Of a DNA stretch of 56,993 nt, positions 53,002-56,993 are shown in pieces. The number at the start of each line of letters is the position of its first letter. The first letter of the stretch is position 1. The notes below the pieces were generated by a model that saw nothing but the letters and a program-made list of their open reading frames with translations, was not told the DNA's origin and ran no database searches. The translations under genes and the position numbers were made by a program. Origin of the DNA: Bacteroidaceae bacterium (GTDB lineage Bacteria; Bacteroidota; Bacteroidia; Bacteroidales; Bacteroidaceae); assembly GCA_017621515.1 (NCBI GenBank), contig JAGASY010000102.1, positions 1-56,993 of the forward strand, given 5' to 3'.

Positions 53002-53796
53002 CCCATAACAAAATTTTTTATATATATATTTTAACAAAATTATTTTCTGACAAAATGACGCTAAATATTGCTGAGTAAAATCTATGTGATAGGTATTTTA
53101 AATAAATACTATCTTTTTGATTTTGTTAAATGTTAAAATTTCAAGCCCTCTGGCACGCGTCAAAATGAGGCGAACCGAACTTTTCTCGAAGAACGGGGAT
53201 TCTACGCGCATTTTCTGAGGTCGCCGTAAAATGTGAAATAGTGTTTCGTTTTGGAATGATTCTTTTATATTTATTTATTTTTGGCGAAGAGTTTTTGAAA
53301 AAATACTACTAAGTTCTCAAATTTTCAGCGCACTGTTTTTTTCTTCGCAGTGCGCTGCAATTTTATTTTCAGCGCGCTGTAATTTTAAAAACTTAGTAGT
53401 TTGGAGAAATTTTCAGCGTAGATTTTTTGAAAAAGCATTAGGAAATGGGAAAAACGACAGTGGGACTCGGCTGAAATGTTAAGAAGTGTATAATTGATTG
53501 TTTGGGAAGTGTATCTGAACAGGAACTGAAAAATGGGTGATGTTCGGGCTGTATTTGGGAGTGCAAATGGTTGGTGTGATTGTAACTAATTAATAATCAA
53601 TACCTTATCAGAATGCTCAAGATTATCAAAAAAATGTGTCCGGCACGTTTTTTTGAGTGTTTTTCGTAAAATTATATCTTACTGATTATCAGTGCGTTGT
53701 CTTTGACGCAAAAATTTCGTCTCTTTGTCCTCGACAAAAAATCTCTCCAAGTGTTAAATTTTCATTTTGGGCGAAAATATCATTTTGTCATTTCAG
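53002..53796 (+). repeat. Long intergenic repeat, copy E
   Basis: A complete copy in the same orientation as A, between divergent kduI and the antiporter gene. Order: CCCATAACAAAATTTTTT, CTGGCACGCGTCAAAATGA (about 53150), GGGATTCTACGCGCATTTT (about 53197), GTGAAATAGTGTTTCGTTTT, GGCGAAGAG, array with inverted ACTACTAAGTT/AACTTAGTAGT flanks, terminator-like hairpin (53628-53654), hairpin TTTGTCCTCGACAAA (53724-53738) and the end block ATCATTTTGTCATTTC (53794). From 53326 to 53794 is 468 bp. Apart from half-sites and one promoter the 52747-54061 gap holds nothing else. Confidence 0.92.
53326..53379. repeat. 22-bp phased palindrome array, copy E
   Basis: Units at 53326 (CAGCGCACTG), 53348 (CAGTGCGCTG) and 53370 (CAGCGCGCTG), 22 bp apart. 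At 53414, two periods on, the half unit CAGCG remains in phase. Confidence 0.9.
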
Positions 53797-53819
53797 AAAA
53801 GTTGATTGTAGCTGTTTTT

Positions 53820-53909
53820 AGTGGTTGTTTCGACAGACTCCTTCATATATGGCTTATATGTTTTAGTGGATGCTTTCAACAGACTCCTCCGTCGCAAGCA
53901 TCCACTAAA
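53820..53909. repeat. Half-site module next to copy E
   Basis: AGTGGTTGTTTCGACAGACT (53820) is followed by a second half-site AGTGGATGCTTTCAACAGAC (about 53865) and CCTCCGTCGC, the same inner sequence as in the big palindrome at 649. An inverted GCATCCACT (53898-53906) closes it. Confidence 0.8.
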
Positions 53910-54025
53910 CCTGCATGAATACTCCATCGAACATACTGGCAAACACCCTACCTAAAACATGAACTTTATTTGCTTAAAGGTTGTTAAGTTTGTGCCGGAC
54001 AGACATTTTATTCATCTGATTGGCT

Positions 54026-54033
54026 TAACTTTG
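54026..54033 (+). promoter_or_regulatory. -7 box for K+/H+ antiporter
   Basis: TAACTTTG fits TAnnTTTG, 28 bp before the start codon. The -33 element is weak. Confidence 0.5.
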
Positions 54034-54061
54034 TACAATATATAAACCAACTCTTAACATT

Positions 54062-55504
54062 ATGAATTTTATTGCGGAAAATATTCTTCTTGGCGGCTCA
54101 ATTTTGATATTTCTTAGTATTATAATCAGTAAGACAGGCTACCGGTTCGGAATACCTACCTTGTTGCTCTTTCTGCTTGTCGGAATGCTGTTCGGAAGTG
54201 ACGGACTCGGACTTCAGTTCGACAGCGCACAGGACACTCAGTTTGTCGGCATGATAGCGTTGAGCATCATCCTGTTCACCGGCGGTATGGACACCAAGTT
54301 CCGCGACATACGTCCCGTGCTCTCGCAGGGCATACTCCTCTCTACGGTGGGAGTCCTGCTCACCACACTGCTGACCGGAGGCTTCATCTTCTATCTCTCG
54401 CAGTGGACAGGGATGGATATCAGGCTGTCTTTGCTCACCTCCATGCTACTTGCCGCCACGATGTCGTCAACAGACTCGGCTTCGGTGTTCAATCTTTTGC
54501 GCTCCCAGCACATCAACCTGAAGCAGCACCTCAAGCCCATGCTTGAACTTGAGAGCGGAAGTAACGACCCTATGGCATATATGCTGACCATCGTGCTGAT
54601 ACAGGTTGTCGGAAGCGGGAGCGACCTTCATCTGGAGATTGTGGCGCGCGACCTGCTCGTCCAGTTCCTCTTCGGAGGCACCATAGGCTTCGCCTTCGGA
54701 AAGGCGGCGGTGTGGCTCATCAACCGGATTAACTTGTCAAACAGTTCGCTCTATCCGATTATGCTGCTGAGTCTTGTGTTCATCACGTTCACGATAACCG
54801 ACCAGATACATGGCAACGGCTATCTGGCAGTGTATGTGACAGGGCTTGTGGTGGGCAACTCGCGTCTGACTTACCGTAAGGAAATCAATACTTTCATGAA
54901 CGGACTGACATGGCTCTTCCAGATTGTGATGTTCCTGTTGCTCGGACTACTTGTCAATCCTCACGAGTTGTTGGGTGTAGCTCTTGTCTCCATAGCCATC
55001 GGTGTGTTCATGGTGTTGGTGGCGCGTCCGGTGAGCGTGTTTGCCTGTCTGCTGCCGTTCCGCTCCATGACGAACAAGGCGCGCCTGTTTGTGTCGTGGG
55101 TGGGACTTCGCGGAGCTGTGCCCATCATCTTCGCCACCTATCCGGTGTTGGCAGGAATCGAAGGCTCCAATCAGCTTTTCAATATAGTCTTTTTCATCAC
55201 GCTGCTGTCGCTTGTCGTACAGGGAATGAGCATTGCGCAAGTGGCGCGCTGGCTGCATCTCGACTTGCCGGAGGAGAAGGAGGGGAACGAGTTCGGTGTG
55301 GAACTTCCGGAAGAGACGGACACGCAGCTTCGTGACTTGACACTCACTGCAGAGATGATAGAGGGAGGCAACCGTCTTATGGACATGAATCTTCCTCACG
55401 GCACACTGGTGATGCTGGTGAAGCGAGGCAGTGAGTTCATCATTCCTAACGGACAGATAGAACTGAAAGTAGGCGACAAGCTGCTGCTTGTCAATAAGAA
55501 CTGA
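54062..55504 (+). CDS. Potassium/proton antiporter, CvrA/NhaP2 type
   Basis: A 480-residue CPA1 antiporter with about 12 membrane segments (residues 1-395), the motifs TDSASVF (137-143) and ESGSNDP (164-170) that carry the ion-binding acids, and WVGLRGAVPIIFATYP near 345-360. The last 75 residues form a TrkA_C/RCK-C domain (LPHGTLVMLVKRGSEFIIPN) that probably gates it. It would exchange K+ or Na+ for protons at the inner membrane. It stands alone between copy E and the recombinase gene. Confidence 0.94.
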   Translation: MNFIAENILLGGSILIFLSIIISKTGYRFGIPTLLLFLLVGMLFGSDGLGLQFDSAQDTQFVGMIALSIILFTGGMDTKFRDIRPVLSQGILLSTVGVLLTTLLTGGFIFYLSQWTGMDIRLSLLTSMLLAATMSSTDSASVFNLLRSQHINLKQHLKPMLELESGSNDPMAYMLTIVLIQVVGSGSDLHLEIVARDLLVQFLFGGTIGFAFGKAAVWLINRINLSNSSLYPIMLLSLVFITFTITDQIHGNGYLAVYVTGLVVGNSRLTYRKEINTFMNGLTWLFQIVMFLLLGLLVNPHELLGVALVSIAIGVFMVLVARPVSVFACLLPFRSMTNKARLFVSWVGLRGAVPIIFATYPVLAGIEGSNQLFNIVFFITLLSLVVQGMSIAQVARWLHLDLPEEKEGNEFGVELPEETDTQLRDLTLTAEMIEGGNRLMDMNLPHGTLVMLVKRGSEFIIPNGQIELKVGDKLLLVNKN

Positions 55505-55730
55505 CAATCTTTTTCTGAATGCGGCGAAAGCCTGATAGGGCAGAAGTTATCAAGTGGGGGATGACATGATGCTGTTTGTCTTTTTCTGATTACGTGCGGA
55601 CTGGGGAGAATCCCCGGTCTTGTCACTGTATCTTATCCTATAACCTCATGGGCTTGAAAAAGCTGTGGGGCTTATTCGGTAGATGTCAGTGTATATATTT
55701 GACAGGGGATGTACTTGTATGTTTATATGA

Positions 55731-55873
55731 TTGTCTTCAACAGACTTTGTTTTGGTGGGTGCATTTACAGACTTCACTTGTTGTCTTTAAGTGGATGTGT
55801 TCAATGTGTTAGTGGGTGTCTTCACAGACTCTTCCGCTAAACACACATGAGGAGTCTGTCAAATACACCCACA
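55731..55873. repeat. Half-site cluster upstream of the recombinase
   Basis: Several half-sites occur with no long repeat nearby: GTCTTCAACAGACT (55733), GGTGGGTGCATTTACAGACT (55754), AAGTGGATGTGTTCAA (55789), and an inverted pair AGTGGGTGTCTTCACAGACT (55811) with CATGAGGAGTCTGTCAAATA plus CACCCAC (to 55872). It lies about 50 bp before the recombinase start. The rest of the 55505-55925 gap contains only a small CTGGGGAGAATCCCC hairpin near 55602. Confidence 0.82.
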
Positions 55874-55925
55874 TAAACAAAAAGTAATAGCTAAATTATA
55901 AACCAAACTCTAAAAATAAATATCT

Positions 55926-56993
55926 ATGGACTATTTTGATTATATAAGTGCAATAGTCTCGACGAAAGTCTCGGCAGGTCGGCAGAAGACTGCAGAGAAC
56001 TATCGTTGTGCAGCACGTTCTCTACGGCAGTTCATGGACGTATCCGGTCTCGGAGTGCATTTGCCACTGCAAGATGTAGATAGTGGACTGATGCTGTGTT
56101 TTGGGAATTATCTGACAAAGGTGAAGAGAATCAGCCGTAATTCATGCTCCGCATACATGCGTCCTTTGCGTGCTGCATATAATAAAGCGGTGGCGGAAGG
56201 GCTGTGTATTGACAAGAAACCGTTTGCGGAGGTATATATGGGAGTCGATAGAACTCGTAAGCGGGCATTGGACGAGAGCGGATTGAAACGGCTGCTGTCG
56301 CTTGACTTGTCTGGTAGTCCGGGGCTTGCCATGGCACGCGACATCTTCTTTTTCTCGTTCCTTGCCAACGGCATGTCGTTTGTGGATGTGGCGCATCTGC
56401 GCATGTCCGACATGAACGGGGGTAGAATACGCTATTCGCGCAGCAAGACGGGACAGCAGATAACGGTGAAGATATGCGGGCAGATGACGGAGATTATTCG
56501 CCGCTACCATTGCAAGGGAAGCGAAATGATGTTCCCTCTGGTAGGCGGAAGCAAATGCCATAAGGACTATGATACGGCATTGAGGTGGTATAACCGCAAT
56601 CTGTGCCGGCTGTCCAAGCTTGCCGGTATCGACGGAGGGCTGACGTCGTATAGTGCGCGCCACACATGGGCATCACAGGCATACCGTCTGCATGTGCCGG
56701 TTTCGGTGATAAGCTCCTGCATGGGGCACACCACGGAAATGACCACGCGCATCTATCTGCGCTCGCTCGAAGAGGCGGAGACAGACCGCTACTGTCTGGC
56801 GGTTGTCGAACACTATGGGGCTGTATGGAAAGAGAATGGCATGAAAGGGGCTGAGACGGAAATGGGAGAGTGCTATGTGGGCAGGAATACAAGAAAAATA
56901 CGGCTGGATAAGAACTTTGATGCTCCGAACCGCGGCAAGAAAAATGGAGACTGCACAAAACAAAAATGTCCACCTCTGCGCAAGAGGCGGACA
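55926..56993 (+). CDS. Tyrosine recombinase (3-prime end outside window)
   Basis: The open frame runs 356 codons from ATG 55926 to the window edge without a stop, so the gene is partial. It has an N-terminal SAM-like DNA-binding region (about 1-110) and a C-terminal tyrosine recombinase domain: SKTGQQ (beta-strand Lys, near 174), R245 in YSARHTWAS, H268 in CMGHTTEMTT and the nucleophile Y277 in TRIYLRS. At the usual Arg I position the protein reads N148-GMSFVD where I remember RGMSFVD in Bacteroidetes relatives. The basic, Cys-containing tail after residue 300 is extra. It could be a genomic-island integrase or an inversion recombinase; the clustered half-sites just upstream are candidate targets, by position only. 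Confidence 0.88.
   Translation, partial: MDYFDYISAIVSTKVSAGRQKTAENYRCAARSLRQFMDVSGLGVHLPLQDVDSGLMLCFGNYLTKVKRISRNSCSAYMRPLRAAYNKAVAEGLCIDKKPFAEVYMGVDRTRKRALDESGLKRLLSLDLSGSPGLAMARDIFFFSFLANGMSFVDVAHLRMSDMNGGRIRYSRSKTGQQITVKICGQMTEIIRRYHCKGSEMMFPLVGGSKCHKDYDTALRWYNRNLCRLSKLAGIDGGLTSYSARHTWASQAYRLHVPVSVISSCMGHTTEMTTRIYLRSLEEAETDRYCLAVVEHYGAVWKENGMKGAETEMGECYVGRNTRKIRLDKNFDAPNRGKKNGDCTKQKCPPLRKRRT

Noticed and set aside
1..53796. Insertion sequences or group II introns
   Set aside because: No transposase or reverse transcriptase frame, no terminal inverted repeats flanking the 0.8-kb core, and no intron domain V/VI-like motif was seen.
55517..55640. Cobalamin riboswitch
   Set aside because: CTGGGGAGAATCCCCGG and GTCACTGTA recall parts of the B12 box, but the other conserved segments are missing and the next gene is a recombinase.
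55731..55873. Integron attC sites
   Set aside because: The half-sites lack the GTTRRRY/RYYYAAC core pairs and there is no cassette array; the recombinase does not show the integron-specific insert.

Overview
The window looks like a chromosomal piece of a Bacteroidales bacterium, most likely Prevotellaceae. The evidence is a TonB-dependent receptor, type IX secretion tails at the C termini of two large secreted proteins, secreted GH2/GH43/GH39 glycosidases, Omp28- and TlpA-type proteins, three ECF sigma/anti-sigma modules, DUF2851 and WbqC family proteins, and promoters of the TAnnTTTG type. No plasmid or phage structural genes are seen. Genus is an inference.

Layout. 1-800: truncated copy of a long intergenic repeat. 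0.8-4.3 kb: TGS-domain nucleoside kinase and Na/Pi cotransporter. 4.6-11.6 kb: a tightly packed gene group (aldo/keto reductase, DUF362 protein, GH43, GH43-GH39 fusion, AraC regulator) that looks like a small glycan-use locus. 11.7 kb: tRNA-Arg(CCU). 11.8-15.8 kb: DUF2851 protein and an ECF sigma/anti-sigma operon with two secreted products. 17.1-20.0 kb: DUF362 protein translationally coupled to a TonB-dependent receptor. 20.1-26.3 kb: GH2 glycosidase and a 1211-residue secreted Omp28-like protein. 27.7-40.1 kb: housekeeping genes (dapB, lepB, WbqC, CvfB-like, lolD, two-domain antiporter, asd, FKBP, glyS, dprA, thioesterase). 41.4-52.7 kb: SDR dehydrogenase, two more ECF modules, a HEXXH secreted protein, TlpA-like protein, argB and kduI. 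54.1-55.5 kb: K+/H+ antiporter. 55.9 kb to the edge: a tyrosine recombinase, cut by the window end.

The most striking content is not coding. Five copies of one roughly 795-bp intergenic element (A 1-600, B 16075-16869, C 26635-27429, D 40356-41150, E 53002-53796) lie 10-16 kb apart. A and E point one way, B, C and D the other. Although clearly diverged in sequence, all five keep exactly 468 bp between two landmarks, and the four complete copies keep 174-175 bp between two others. In the middle of each is an array of 10-bp palindromes of consensus CAGYGCGCTG placed at an exact 22-bp period. Each copy also has hairpins whose stems change by paired substitutions, a terminator-like hairpin, and at one end, about 25 bp away, a module of inverted half-sites (consensus AGTGGNTGTNTTCNACAGAC followed by TCCTCATG). 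The same half-sites occur without the long element just upstream of the tyrosine recombinase. I do not recognise this family. It could be a structured RNA, a protein-binding chromosome-organising site, or a non-autonomous mobile element; the sequence alone does not decide.
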